The notes below the pieces were generated by a model. The model had not been told where the DNA came from. It did no database searches and saw only the letters and a program-made list of their open reading frames with translations. Shown here piece after piece: positions 34,734 through 45,244 of a stretch of 64,000 nucleotides of DNA. The number at the start of each line of letters is the position of its first letter. The stretch's first letter is position 1. Origin of the DNA: Halichoerus grypus (lineage: Eukaryota; Chordata; Mammalia; Carnivora; Phocidae); contig NC_135725.1 of assembly GCF_964656455.1 (NCBI RefSeq), forward strand, positions 51,591,688 through 51,655,687. Direction: 5' to 3'. Both the position numbers and the translations under genes were made by a program.

Positions 34734-34916
34734 GGGGCATCTGGGTGGTTCAGTCGGTTGAGTGCCTTCGGCTCAGGCCATGATCCCAGGATTCTGGGAT
34801 CGAGCCTCACATCAGGCTCCCTGCCCAGCGGGGAGTCTGCTTCTCCCTCTCTCTCTGCCCCTCCCCCATACTTGTGTTCTCTCTCACTGTCTCTCAAATA
34901 AAATCTTTTTTTAAAA
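34734..34916 (+). repeat. CAN-SINE
   Basis: GGGGCATCTGGGTGGTTCAG head with a short deletion in the A-box spacer, (CT) region, AAATAAAATC tail. TSD about 20 bp, AGAAACATTGGCAAGATCTA at 34714-34733 against AGAAACATTGTCAAGGTCTA after the tail (two changes). Confidence 0.94.
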
Positions 34917-35087
34917 AAGAAACATTGTCAAGGTCTACTATCTTCCTCAAAATACCTCCTCTACCTTCTGGATGATGCCTGAAATTTCCTAGTTAAACCT
35001 TTAACATGATGCTTTGTTCAATGTGAAAATTCAAGTATTTCTGTGAAACACACTACATTAAAGTCTGGTCAGTTATTTGTGTCTTCA

Positions 35088-35220
35088 TTCATACTATCCA
35101 GACCCCTCCCCATTCCAAAAGCCTGACTCAGTAGGCCTGGAGGAAGACCTAAGAAGTGTTTTTTTAAACAAACTTTCTAAATGATTCTGCAGTACCCTAG
35201 AGTTTGAGAACTAATTCCTT
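35088..35220 (+). repeat. MER5A-like hAT DNA transposon fragment
   Basis: 'CTGACTCAGTAGGCCTGGAG', 'AAACAAACTTTCTAAATGAT' and 'CCCTAGAGTTTGAGAACTAA' follow the MER5A order. Confidence 0.55.
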
Positions 35221-35289
35221 GGTATGAATGAGTTGTAGAGCTTTCATGTAAACAGGCTTTGAGGAAAGGAAGCGAACTGAAGTCAACCG

Positions 35290-35500
35290 ATGGCTTGCTG
35301 TACATCAGGAACTGCTCTAGGCAATAAACACATGCTGTGTCATTTCATCTTTTCATCTTCTATGAAGAGGGTTTTATTATTCCCATTTTACAGATGAGAA
35401 ACTTAATCGCAAAAAAAAAAATTAATAGCCAACCAATGATTGCATGGCTAGGAAGGCTGGCATTAGAATCCATATCTTTAGTAACAGAAGCAATGGTTAC
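35290..35500 (-). repeat. MIR SINE (old)
   Basis: Reverse-complement MIR: 'CAGGAACTGCTCTAGGCAAT', 'TCCCATTTTACAGATGAGAA', 'GGCTGGCATTAGAATCCAT'. Confidence 0.65.
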
Positions 35501-35559
35501 AATATTCATAGGCTTTCAGGGATGAAAAGAATGGTGATGATGTCATCTTACTGAAGATA

Positions 35560-35770
35560 TATTCTTAGCTAGACCCTGTTAGGCATTTCCCATATATGGC
35601 CTTACTAAATTCTTACAACTACCCTTAGAGATAAATAATATGAATTTCATTTTATATATGAGGAAACGATCTTAAAGAAGTTCTGTACCTTGTCAAAGTA
35701 TGCATAGTCATTCAGTGTATATACTATGTGTAAGTGGAGCAGCTGAATTTTGAATCCAAAGCTTGTGTTC
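35560..35770 (-). repeat. MIR SINE (old), second copy
   Basis: 'AGACCCTGTTAGGCATTTCC', 'TTATATATGAGGAAACGATC', 'TACCTTGTCAAAGTATGCAT', 'TTTTGAATCCAAAGCTTGTG' in reverse-complement MIR order. Confidence 0.6.
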
Positions 35771-35824
35771 ATTCCCACAGACGCTGCAGTACGAGCCCTT
35801 AGCATCTGAGAGGTAAACATGGTA

Positions 35825-36330
35825 TCTGTGGTAGTCAGAATAATGCTGCCCCCCCCCCAAGATGTCTACATACCTACTCTTCAGACCTGAGAATATGTTA
35901 GGTTTCATGGAAAAGGTCCACTAAAGTTGCAGGTGAAACTGAGTTTGCCAGTCAGATGACCTTGAGATGGGAGATTATCCTGGATCATCCAATGGGCCCA
36001 ATGTAATCACAAGGGTATTACCAGAAGAGGGAAGCAGAAAAAAAGAGAAGCAGAGAGAGAGCAGCGTGAGAAGAATGCTGTCTGATGTTACTGGCTTTGA
36101 ACACGGCCACAAGCCAAGGAATGCAGCCTCTAGAAGCTGGAGAAGAGAAGGAAACTGGTTCTTCTCTAGAGCCTCCAGAAGGAATGCAGCACAGCGGACA
36201 CCTTGATGTTAGCCCAGTGAGACTCATTTCGGATTTCTGACTTCCAGAACCATAAGATATTAAATTTATGTTGTTTTAAGCTGCTAGGTTTGTAATGATT
36301 TGTTACAGTGGCCATAGGAAACCAAGCAGA
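35825..36330 (+). mobile_element. MaLR (ERVL-MaLR, MLT1-like) solo LTR
   Basis: 'GTCAGAATAATGCTGCCCCC', 'GGGAGATTATCCTGGATCAT', 'GGGCCCAATGTAATCACAAG', 'ACCTTGATGTTAGCCCAGTG' and 'GTTGTTTTAAGCTGCTAGG' form the usual order of this old LTR class. No internal retroviral sequence is attached. Exact subfamily not determined. Confidence 0.7.
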
Positions 36331-36359
36331 ATCACTCCAGATTAGAGAAAGAATGCAGA

Positions 36360-36688
36360 CTTGCTTCACAATTACGCTAGGGTTGTGCCAGATTTAACTG
36401 TGAGACTGGTCATCATTTGTAGCAGAACCCTTGGTCATTCCTCCCCTTCTCCCTTGTTTTACAGACCCTCAGTTGAGGTTGGCTCTCAGGCAACTGGGTG
36501 CTTCTGGGCCACTCCCAAGGCTCAGAGAATGGCTCAATTAATCTTAGCTAATTGTGTCAGTTCTCCTCTTACCAGTTAATGGTTGAGAAGAGGGAATTCA
36601 ACACAATCCTGGACATGAGTCAGGACGGAAAGTCTGAAAGGGGGTTGCTGGAAAAGTTTTCCTTACTCTTTAAAAGGTCTATGAAGAA
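36360..36688 (+). mobile_element. MLT1-like LTR, left part (split by L1)
   Basis: Weakly LTR-like sequence interrupted by the L1 at 36689. The right part (38260-38545) is clearer, ending 'ATAAATGGCTTATTGTTTAA' and 'GTTCTCTATTACTTACAATA', which is the MaLR 3' terminus. Confidence 0.4.
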
Positions 36689-38242
36689 ATTGGACAGCCA
36701 CATGCAGAAGAATGAAACTGGACCATTTCCTTACACCACACACAAAAATAGACTCCAAATGGTTGAAAGACCTCAATGTGAGACAGGAGTCCATCAAAAT
36801 CCTAAAGGAGAACACAGGCAGCAACTTCTCTGACCTCAGCCGCAGCAACTTCTTCCTAGAAACATCGCCAAAGGCAAGGGAAGCAAGGGCAAAAATGAAC
36901 TCTTGGGACTTCATCAAGATAAAAAGCTTTTGCACAGCAAAAGAAACAGTCAACAAAACCAAAAGACAACCGACAGATTGGGAGAAGATATTTGCAAATG
37001 ACATATCAGATAAAGGGCTAGTATCCAAAATCTATAAAGAACTGATCAAACTCAACACCCAAAGAACAAAGAATCCAATCAAGAAATGGGCAGAAGACAT
37101 GAACAGACATTTTTCCAAAGAAGACATCCAAATGGCCAACAGACACATGAAAAAGTGCGCAACATCGCTTGGCATCAGGGAAATCCAAATCAAAACCTCA
37201 ATGAGATACCACCTCACACCAGTCAGAATGGCTAAAATTAACAAGTCAGGAAATGACAGATGTTGGCGGGGATGCAGAGAAAGGGGAATCCTCCTACACT
37301 GTTGGTGGGAATGCAAGCTGGTGCAGCCACTCTGGAAAACAGTATGGAGGTTCCTCAAAAAGTTGAAAATAGAGCTACCCTATGATCCATCAATTGCACT
37401 ACTGGGTATTTACCCCAAAGATACAAATGTAGGGATCCGAAGGGGTACGTGCACCCCAATGTTTATAGCAGCAATGTCCACAAGAGTCAAACTGTGGAAA
37501 GAGCCAAGATGTCCATCGACAGATGAATGGATAAAGAAGATGTGGCATATATATACAATGGAATATTATGCAGCCATCAAAAGGAATGAGATCTTGCCAT
37601 TTGCAACGACGTGGATGGAACTGGAGGGTATTATGCTGAGCGAAATAAGTCAAACAGAGAAAGACATGTATCATATGACCTCACTGATATGAGGAATTCT
37701 TAATCTCAGGAAACAAACTGAGGGTTGCTGGAGTGAGGGGTGGGGTGGGAGGGATGGGGTGACTGGGTGATGGACACTGGGGAGGGTATGTGCTCTGGTA
37801 AGCGCTGTGAATTGTGCAAGACTGTTGAATCTCAGATCTGTACCTCTGAAACAAATAATGCAATATATGTTAAGAAAAAAAAAAAGAAGAAGAAGATAGC
37901 AGGAGGGGAAGAATGAAGGGGGGGAAATCAGAGGGGGAGACGAACCATGAGAGATGATGGACTCTGAAAAACAAACTGAAGGTTCTGGAGGGGAGGGGGA
38001 TGGGAGGATGGGTTAGCCCGGTGATGGGTATTAAAGAGGGCACATTCTGCATGGAGCACTGGGTGTTGTGCACAATGAATCATGGAACACTACATCAAAA
38101 ACTAATGATGTAACGTATGGTGATTAACATAACAATAAAAAAATTTAAAAAAAAAAAAGAAATACCATATGATCCAGAATTCCACTACTGGACATTTACC
38201 CAAAGAAAATACAAATACTAATTCAGAAAAATAAAATAAAAT
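36689..38242 (+). mobile_element. 5'-truncated young L1 with 3' transduction, perfect 17-bp TSD
   Basis: Target-site duplication AAAAGGTCTATGAAGAA at 36672-36688 and 38243-38259. Contents: ORF2 C-terminus (36691-37692), L1 3'UTR first block with an internal A/AAG run (37874-37896), second block ending AACAATAAAAAAATTT and poly(A) at about 38158. Then come about 80 bp resembling a piece of another L1 (GAAATACCATATGATCCAG...) and a final AAATAAAATAAAATAAAA tail. Because the TSD lies after this last piece, read-through of the source element's poly(A) site is indicated. It interrupts an MLT1-like LTR. Confidence 0.9.
36691..37692 (+). CDS. L1 ORF2p C-terminal fragment (intact frame)
   Basis: The frame is open from the first L1 codon (TGG, 36691) to TGA at 37690-37692, about 333 codons. 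The first ATG in frame is at 36712. ORF2p is the endonuclease/reverse transcriptase of L1; only the region after the RT domain is here. It contains the conserved C-x3-C-x7-H-x4-C motif (residues 184, 188, 196 and 201 counted from the 36712 ATG) followed by the L-P-Y-D-P and I-Y-T-M-E-Y-Y blocks. Endonuclease and RT domains are missing, so it cannot act alone. No frame damage indicates a recent insertion. Confidence 0.9.
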   Translation, partial: WTATCRRMKLDHFLTPHTKIDSKWLKDLNVRQESIKILKENTGSNFSDLSRSNFFLETSPKAREARAKMNSWDFIKIKSFCTAKETVNKTKRQPTDWEKIFANDISDKGLVSKIYKELIKLNTQRTKNPIKKWAEDMNRHFSKEDIQMANRHMKKCATSLGIREIQIKTSMRYHLTPVRMAKINKSGNDRCWRGCRERGILLHCWWECKLVQPLWKTVWRFLKKLKIELPYDPSIALLGIYPKDTNVGIRRGTCTPMFIAAMSTRVKLWKEPRCPSTDEWIKKMWHIYTMEYYAAIKRNEILPFATTWMELEGIMLSEISQTEKDMYHMTSLI

Positions 38243-38259
38243 AAAAGGTCTATGAAGAA

Positions 38260-38545
38260 GGACTCTTTCTCTTATGGCCTTTGGATACTGTTCTGTGTTT
38301 GAATTGGTTGTAGAAACCTGGCATATATTAGCAGACAAGCTTGACAATGTAAGTTAACACACTGGGAGCAACCAAGTAGAAAAAAGAAAGATCCGAGTCT
38401 TTGATGATGTCACTGACCCACTGAACTAGCCAACTCTGGACATGCCTAATTCTAAACTTTTTTTATCAGATAATAAATGGCTTATTGTTTAAGTCATTTG
38501 AGTTTGGGTTCTCTATTACTTACAATAGAAAGCAACCCAAATGAC
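38260..38545 (+). mobile_element. MLT1-like LTR, right part
   Basis: Continues the LTR after the L1 insertion and ends with AATAAATGGC...TTTAAGTCATTTGAGTTTGGG, the MaLR 3' signature with its polyadenylation signal. Confidence 0.55.
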
Positions 38546-38549
38546 ATAA

Positions 38550-39525
38550 TGGAAAGTAAATTAGTCACCAGTCTTTGTGTAAATTACTGTATGTGGTTTG
38601 GTCCTTTTCTGTTCCAGCCAACAGTGACTCCAAGCTGTTCCCAGTGGATGGAAGCATTATAGGTGACCTGCTTAAAAGATCAGTGGTGGTAGGATTATTC
38701 AATTCCTGGGTTAAAGAAGCTTCCTCCCTAAGATTTTTTACCCTTAAGAAATCTTACCCTTAGATTCATTCAGTAATTGCAGAAGCCCAACTTCATTGCT
38801 GCCAATGTCTATTAGAAGTAAGAAGGAGATTTGGGTGCCATTAGATAACATTTAATCAAGGAACCAAGAATATCCAACTCTTACCCACCTTTCTTTTAGG
38901 TGTTGAGGTTATGTGTGCTCAAGCACCAATGATAAAGAAAATGCAATGTCATGCTCCTTTATTCATTGGGCTTGGGCCCCAACCCCCAAAATACAACTCT
39001 TTGATAAACTCAGTAGGAACCCCTTGGCTTGGGTACAGAGGCCCAGAAGAAATCCTCAAAGTTGAATCTCATCTCCAGCCTTCCATCTGGGGGAAAAAAA
39101 AAAAAAATGAGTTCAGTGGTCCCCGGTACACACAGGTGGGAGAAAAGAAGTGAATACTGGGTGTCTTGGGCTTCTGCCAGCAGGGGGTAGCTTAGCCATC
39201 TTGCCCAGGTGCCACATAGGAGAAAGCAGAAGAGAGTCACCCCTATGTGCTTGATCCTATGTGCTTGATCTAAAGAGGTCCACTGGCCTCATCCGTACAT
39301 GAAATCTGAACAATAAGATCAGCAATTCCTCTTCCAAAGGAAGGCACAAGCAAATGTGAAGTGGGATCTGGGAAAATACAAGTAAAGTTCCTTCTCAGTA
39401 TCTAGTCTTTCACCCTCTAAGGCTTTCCTTTTATAAGATAGTCAATATTGCAGTACTCTTAACACTTAATGCCAGTTTCACTCATAACTGACTCTTACTT
39501 TCCCCTGTAGCTTGAGCCTTCTCTT
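38550..39525. other. Unique sequence; A run at 39092-39107
   Basis: No gene recognised. Open frames at 38477-38763 and 38911-39240 are unsupported. Confidence 0.45.
39174..39190 (+). promoter_or_regulatory. CTCF-like motif
   Basis: CTGCCAGCAGGGGGTAG matches the CTCF core (CCASYAGRKGGC) as I remember it except at the final GGC, which is GGT here. Not in a recognised repeat. Same orientation as the site at 57542. Confidence 0.35.
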
Positions 39526-39543
39526 GTGAACTATTATATTTAT

Positions 39544-39745
39544 TATTTTTTTTTAAGAGAGAGTAAGAGCACAGGCACGTGAGCAGGGGTGTGGGAGGGA
39601 GGGGCAGAGGGAGAGAGAGAATCCCAAGCGGGCTCCACGCCCACCGCAGAGCCCGACATGGGGCTCAATTTCACAATCCTGAGAGCATGACCCGAGCTGA
39701 AATCAAGAGTCGGACGCTTAACTGACTAAGCCACCCAGGTGCCCC
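39544..39745 (-). repeat. CAN-SINE, older subfamily, reverse orientation
   Basis: T-rich tail, then GAGCATGACCCGAGCTGAAA...GACGCTTAACTGACTAAGCC and CACCCAGGTGCCCC. Carries the 'TCTTGATTT'-type older diagnostic segment. TSD GAA(C/T)TATTATATTTAT at 39528-39543 and 39746-39761. Confidence 0.93.
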
Positions 39746-39764
39746 GAATTATTATATTTATAAG

Positions 39765-40480
39765 CATTTATTTCCCATGGCTCTACTAAAAAGTGAAAAA
39801 TCATAATCACAACCCAATCCAGACAACATGTGGAATAATAACGCAGTTAAAAATCCTTACCAGAGTGCTACCTCATTATACACAGATGGTGTCTATGTGG
39901 TGGTTAGCATAGTCATGGGATGAAACAGCTGGTCTTACTGATTTTTTGGCAAAAATTCACTTTAGGGGATTTGGCAGGAACTTTTTGGCCTCCACAAATT
40001 CAGCTACCCCGGAGTTCACCAGTGCGCAGTTTGAGCTCTATCCTAATCCACAAAAGACACCATGGACATCCATTCTCCTCCCTCAGATCTTATCAGCCGT
40101 GCCAGGCTCTTTTACCAATGTCCATGAACGCTCATTTTCTCATTCCCACTCTTCGTTACAGTCTTTTCATAGGTGAACAGCTAAAATGAACATTCGCCAC
40201 CTTGGCCTGCAAGTCCTTCCTCAATCTTGTTCTAACTTACCTTTCTAGAGCTAGGTCCTATTTCTGAAGACTCTGCTCCAGCAAAGTCATTTTTCTTAAT
40301 ATAGTCTATTATATCCCACAAACAGCTTCTGTGTTCTCACTTCCACACTTTTCCTCGCTCTATTCTTTGTAATGCCTAGCACACTAGCAATGGAAACATC
40401 CTTGCAGATGACTCACTCCAAATGATTCATTTTCATCTGTGAAAACTTAGTTCCAGAATTACTGGAACCAGAGAACATAT
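39765..40480. other. Mostly unique; weak L2-like region
   Basis: 40190-40400 has the loose look of an L2 tail ('CACTTCCACACTTTTCCTCG', 'AATGCCTAGCACACTAGCAA'). Open frames at 39920-40189 are not supported. Confidence 0.35.
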
Positions 40481-40484
40481 TGTA

Positions 40485-41000
40485 TCAGTCAGCCTTTGCT
40501 TTTTAACAAAACCACCCAAAACTTAGCGAATAATGACTTAGTATTTTTTATGATTATGTGGGTTGGTGGGCAGTTCATCTGATGATTGTTGCCTAGGTCC
40601 ATCATTCAGCTGCAGAGTCAGCTAGACTAGAAGGTCTAAGAGGAACTCACACCCGTGTGGAAGTTGGTATTGCTGTGGGAGGGGTGTCTTGGTCTCCTCT
40701 AATGGCTCATCTTTCTGCAGGCTTCCTTATATGGTAGTCTCAGGGCAGTGGTCCATGAAGATGAAAGATGGAAGCTACCAGGACTCTTGTGATCTCGACT
40801 GGTATCACACACTATCATTCCCACTACATTCTACTGGCCAGAGCAAGTAACAATGCCAGCCCAGATTCAAGGGTATGGAGAAACAGACTCCAACTCTGGA
40901 TGAGAGAAGCAGCAAAGTCAAATGGCAGAGTGGAATACATACCAGGGTGGGAGGAATTATGGCCATTAAACAATCTTTCACACAAAACAAGGGAGGGACC
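40485..41000 (-). mobile_element. Old MLT1-like LTR fragment
   Basis: 'TGTATCAGTCAGCCTTTGCT', TTTTTAACAAAACCACCCAA and AACTTAGCGAATAATGAC are the antisense start of MaLR-class LTRs; the remainder is strongly diverged. Small frames inside are chance. Confidence 0.45.
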
Positions 41001-41549
41001 AGTTGTCGGGTTGCACTGATACAGAATTCCTGGAATTCTGGGCAAGGACTCCTTAGAAAGTTTCTACCTAGGGTAGGATGGGATGAGTAGGATGGGATCC
41101 AGGGCCTAATATAGACAAGCATATCAAGAAGCAGCCAACCAGATCATTACAAAGCTGCCCTGCCATTGCTGAATATGGTTCTGGTGCACTTTGAAAGGGA
41201 AAACCACAAGATAACGCTATTCCTGAGGGAAGGGCAGAGAGTTAGCTACACAGACGGCCCCCCAGCCGTGCTGGCAGTCTAAGTAAGAGCAGCCCCCATG
41301 CTCCTGAGTCTGGTCATCTGCTTTTTACTCCTCCAAACTCAATTGTCAATATGCCAAGAGATGATTAGTACCCTCGAGCCTGGACCATGCTAATCAAACC
41401 CATGAGTGGCTCTTGTGTAAAGAAGATTGCCCTAATTTGCAAAGATAAAGAGTCCATTAGAGGGTTTGGCTGCTTGAGTTCCTGCTGTAAAGCAACATGA
41501 AAATCCAACTCGTATTAAAAAAATGACTGAGTAACAATAGCATTCCAGT

Positions 41550-41790
41550 CAGGGGAGCCATGGGGTAGAATGAAAAGATGATGGGCTGGGTTTTAAACCG
41601 CATCCCTGCCAACTACTAGCTCTAGGACCTTTGGCAACCTCTCTCTTTAGAGAAAAGTTCTCCTTCTCCAATCCTCAGTTTCCCATCTGTAAAGTAAGTA
41701 TACTTACACCTGGGAAAGTTGCTATAAAAAATAGAAAAGTTCCTAGGACATAGTAGTGTGCAATAAATAGTAATTATTTAAAATCATTAT
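41550..41790 (+). repeat. MIR SINE (old)
   Basis: 'CCCTGCCAACTACTAGCTCT', 'TCCTCAGTTTCCCATCTGTA', 'CCTAGGACATAGTAGTGTGC' follow MIR sense order. Confidence 0.7.
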
Positions 41791-41794
41791 AAAG

Positions 41795-42855
41795 TGCTCA
41801 ATACTATTCTAAGTTATTACTAAATATGTACTTTATTTCACATAACACCAAGATCTAATTGCCGGGTCAAACTGTGAGAACACCTTGTCCCTTGGACTCT
41901 CATGGGACTCTGTTAACACATTTAGAGAAATCCAGATCAATATTTAAAATTTAGCATGAGTGCCACCATCTCTGTCAAACCTTCCTGGGTTCTCCCATGT
42001 TTCTATTCTCCTACTACCACATATTTGTTTGTAAAAATCTTGGAAGCAGAGGCAGAAATGTACTAGAAGTGCAAATCAGTCTCATAATTTTCCATGACCT
42101 GGATAAAATGTATTCACCGAGGTGTAAGAAACAATTCAGCTAATCTCCCAAGGATGAAGATGTCACTAATGAAGTTTTATTGTATAAAGCTATAACTGCA
42201 CTCTTAATAACAACCACATTGGAGGCAATTTGCCCATCTTAACACTAACACACTGCAATTAAGAATTTAGATTAATTTCCCACCATGATTCCTGAGAAGG
42301 AGGACCGATGCTCTGTCAAATAAAATGGCAATATAAAGCGAGGGTGAGGCAGACAAATACATAATTCTCTTTAAAATAAAAAAGACTTGTCTAAAATAAC
42401 ATTTCAAGTATAGTTATTTTATTAACCCCATTTTTTTCTAAAGTAATTAGATAATGTATCATCCCTTCTTTATCAACTCTTTCAACAGTTCCCCTCGCTT
42501 ATATTCTTGCTGAAATAGCAGACCACACCAATCATTTGGATATCACGTCAGCTATCCATCTTACCACTAGCTAATAGAAAATGTGGTCTTTTTCATTTTG
42601 TATTTATCCACTCAAACAGATACCTTCCACAAGGAGAGGGGATATACATCTGTACGTCTTTCTTTCAGGGAAACTTCCCGTAATTCTCAAAATATTGATC
42701 ATAAATGAGCCTTGCTCTGAGACATACTGGAAATTCCCCTGATCAAGAGATTAACCAAGACCAGGTGACACAGAATGAGGAAAAACTCACCAGATCACAG
42801 AATCAAAAATGAAGGGATTTTGCTCCCTTCAGACCCGCATCCCTAACAGGAGGTC
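41795..42855. other. Unique, possibly conserved non-coding
   Basis: No gene. The part 42120-42430 is AT-rich, repeat-free and motif-dense, and might be conserved; this cannot be tested here. Confidence 0.3.
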
Positions 42856-42859
42856 CCTG

Positions 42860-43187
42860 GCTTAGCCTGCTGAGGCTGCCATAACAAAATACCACAATTG
42901 GGTGACTTAACAAGAAAATTATTTTCTCACAATTCTGGAAGATGGAAATCCAAGATCAGGGTGCCAGCAGGGTCAGGTTCCGGTCAGGGTTCTCTTTCTG
43001 GCTTATAGATGGCGATCTTGCTGTGCCCTCACTTCTTGCTGGGTCTTATAAGGGCAACAACCCTATGAGATTAGGGCCCCACCTTTATTACCTGATTTAA
43101 TTACCTCTTTAAAGACCCTATCTTCAAATACAGTCAAATTTGGGGTTAAGGCTCCAACACGAGTTTGGGGGGAGAGGGAGAACACAA
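42860..43187 (-). mobile_element. MaLR (MLT1/MST-like) LTR fragment
   Basis: 'GCTGAGGCTGCCATAACAAA', ATACCACAATTGGGTGACTTA, 'TTATTTTCTCACAATTCTGG' and 'GACCCTATCTTCAAATACAG' give the antisense order of this class. Its last part ('AACACGAGTTTGGGGGG') is the site of a local duplication and insertion. Confidence 0.75.
43146..43187 (+). repeat. 42-bp direct repeat, copy 1
   Basis: Begins TTAAGGCTCCAACACGAG and ends GGGAGAACACAA. An identical copy is at 43362-43403. Confidence 0.98.
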
Positions 43188-43345
43188 TTGAAAGTGATGC
43201 TATTTAGTCAGGGATTATCTTTTATCTCTGTTTGCGAAACAGCTGGAAGTGTAGCTACTGAGACTTGATATTTGTCTTCCTGCACTTGACTGCCAAGCAA
43301 AATCATTTCATTTGTAATCAACAGAATGTACCTTCATGAATTAGC
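43188..43345 (-). repeat. 158-bp inverted insert, identical to 44773-44930
   Basis: Base-by-base comparison shows the reverse complement of 44773-44930 with no mismatch over 158 bp; matching stops sharply at both ends. It lies between the two 42-bp repeats, inside LTR-derived sequence. A 16-bp linker (43346-43361), whose last 10 bp repeat GAGAACACAA, joins it to copy 2. Confidence 0.97.
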
Positions 43346-43361
43346 CAGAAAGAGAACACAA

Positions 43362-43403
43362 TTAAGGCTCCAACACGAGTTTGGGGGGAGAGGGAGAACA
43401 CAA
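43362..43403 (+). repeat. 42-bp direct repeat, copy 2
   Basis: Identical to 43146-43187. After it the LTR end continues (GTCCATAGCAATAC), so copy 2 joins the original right flank. Confidence 0.98.
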
Positions 43404-43414
43404 GTCCATAGCAA

Positions 43415-43790
43415 TACTCAATAAATATTTAAGGAAGTAATTGACAAGCAATTCAAGGTATGAGCAAAGGCATAAAAGCATGGAATAATGGAACAACAAA
43501 TAATCCAGTTTAATTGGCATATAGGCTACTTAAGGGGAATAGTGAAAGGTATGATTGGAAGGCTAGGTTGAGACCAGATGGAGAAGGACCTTGAGTATCA
43601 TGATAAGCACTTTTACTTTACCCCACAGGTAACAGATAAAGGTTTTTGAGCAGATGAGCCAAGGTTAATGTTTCACTTTAGAAAAAGTATCATGGCAAAA
43701 GTCTAGAGAATGGCTTTGCAAGGTGGAGATCAAAGGAAGGAAGACTGATGAACGTCACTGCAGTGGTCCAGTGAAGAATTACTTAGAGTG
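43415..43790 (-). repeat. LINE L2 fragment
   Basis: 'CAATAAATATTTAAGGAAGT', 'AGATGGAGAAGGACCTTGAG', 'GCAGTGGTCCAGTGAAGAAT' are in reverse-complement L2 order. Confidence 0.55.
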
Positions 43791-44044
43791 ATTGGTCTTT
43801 ACAGAAAGTTGTATCGAAGATGGATATGGCAGATTCTTCTCTCCTTGGCAGATGAGGAAAACGAGCCTCTGCCTCCAAAAGGCTCAGTCTCCACATTAAG
43901 AGACTTAGTCATGATCATGTGGATCAGATTGCAGAACAAGGATGCCTAACTCCCAGTCTAATCCCTTCATATAAATATTTTCCAAGTGAAGAGTAAAATT
44001 GGTAATTTACATATGGTTTCCATGTCTCCTGGAGGGCAATCTCC

Positions 44045-44225
44045 ACAATGGTTAAGGGTGTGGTTTCCATCAGGCAGCTGGGACCAAATCCTGGCTAAGC
44101 CCTGTGCTAGTGTGATTCCATAAGCCTCATTCTTCTTATCTATAAGATGGGAGAGTTTTAGAACATACAATGAGATAATTCATGAAAAGTGCCGGCTACA
44201 TATCAAATATCCAATAAATATAAGC
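44045..44225 (+). repeat. MIR SINE (old)
   Basis: 'ATGGTTAAGGGTGTGGTTTC', 'CCAAATCCTGGCTAAGCCCT', 'TTATCTATAAGATGGGAGAG', then AATGAGATAATTCATG in MIR sense order. Confidence 0.7.
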
Positions 44226-44264
44226 CATACTAATTAAATGTGTTCTTCTCTCTGATATTCTTTT

Positions 44265-44440
44265 TTTTTTTTAAGATTTTGTTTACTTATTTGAGAGAGA
44301 GAGAGCACAAGTGGGGAGGAGAGGGAGAAGCAGGCTCTCCACTGAGCAGGGAGCCCAATGCGGGGCTCGATCCCAGGACCCTGGGATCGTGATCCAAGCC
44401 GAAGGCAGTTGATTAACCAACTGAGCCACCGAGGCACCCC
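44265..44440 (-). repeat. CAN-SINE, reverse orientation
   Basis: Poly-T, GAGAGAGAGAGAGCACAAG, ending AACTGAGCCACCGAGGCACCCC. TSD TCTCTGATATTCTT before and TATCTGATATTCTT after (one change). Confidence 0.95.
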
Positions 44441-44455
44441 TCTATCTGATATTCT

Positions 44456-44772
44456 TAACCATATATCAAATAGGAAAACATATTTTAATTGTTTAAGTAG
44501 CACAGATTTGTTGAGCAGAGTTCTTGCTAATCTCTAGAATCAAATGTGTCTCATAACTGGAAGAATAAAAGTCACCTGTTGCCAGGGAGAGGGAAGGAGG
44601 CTTACTTTAAACAATGAAAAAGGAAAATATTACTCTGAGAGTTCTGGGCTAATTTCAAATATAGAGTCAGAGAGGGAAAGAAAATTCTGTCTATCCAAAA
44701 AAAAAAGATCATATACTATATCTACTAGAAGGTCAAGCTTGTAGATTCAGTTTTTCAATGGTATATGTTTAT
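44456..44772. other. No recognised feature
   Basis: AT-rich unique DNA with an A run (44697-44706); no gene signal. Confidence 0.45.
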
Positions 44773-44930
44773 GCTAATTCATGAAGGTACATTCTGTTGA
44801 TTACAAATGAAATGATTTTGCTTGGCAGTCAAGTGCAGGAAGACAAATATCAAGTCTCAGTAGCTACACTTCCAGCTGTTTCGCAAACAGAGATAAAAGA
44901 TAATCCCTGACTAAATAGCATCACTTTCAA
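44773..44930 (+). repeat. Donor of the 158-bp inverted copy
   Basis: Unique-looking AT-rich sequence whose exact reverse complement is at 43188-43345. Its flanks show no duplication or LTR sequence, so this is taken as the source. Confidence 0.9.
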
Positions 44931-45244
44931 GGTAAAAATCAACTTTCAAGTGCACTGTATCGAATAGGGGAAGCCAGGTTTACTCTAAAAGTTTCCAATA
45001 ATTGGGGTTGAATAATATTTATTAGAAGAACTTGTGTACTATGTTGAAATTGACAGGAGTGGTGCTTTTTGGCACAGCGTGATGCTAATATCTGTAATTA
45101 AGGAAAAGCTTAAAGAGCATCTGCAAAGTGAGTGCTTAGTTTGACAAATCTCTCTGCAAGTAAATTTACTGCACTTCATTATTTGTTTCCAACCAAAGGC
45201 ACATAAAAAAATGTAAAGGTCACGGGGCATCACGTCACTTCATA

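Noticed and set aside
36663..37358. Minus-strand frames of 121 and 108 codons at 36663-37358
   Set aside because: They are antisense shadows of the L1 ORF2 frame at 36691-37692.
43146..43403. Explaining the 42-bp repeats as a transposon target-site duplication or a CRISPR-like repeat-spacer
   Set aside because: 42 bp is too long for known mammalian TSDs, and the insert has no transposon ends. It is an exact inverted copy of nearby DNA, and only two repeats exist in a mammalian genome.
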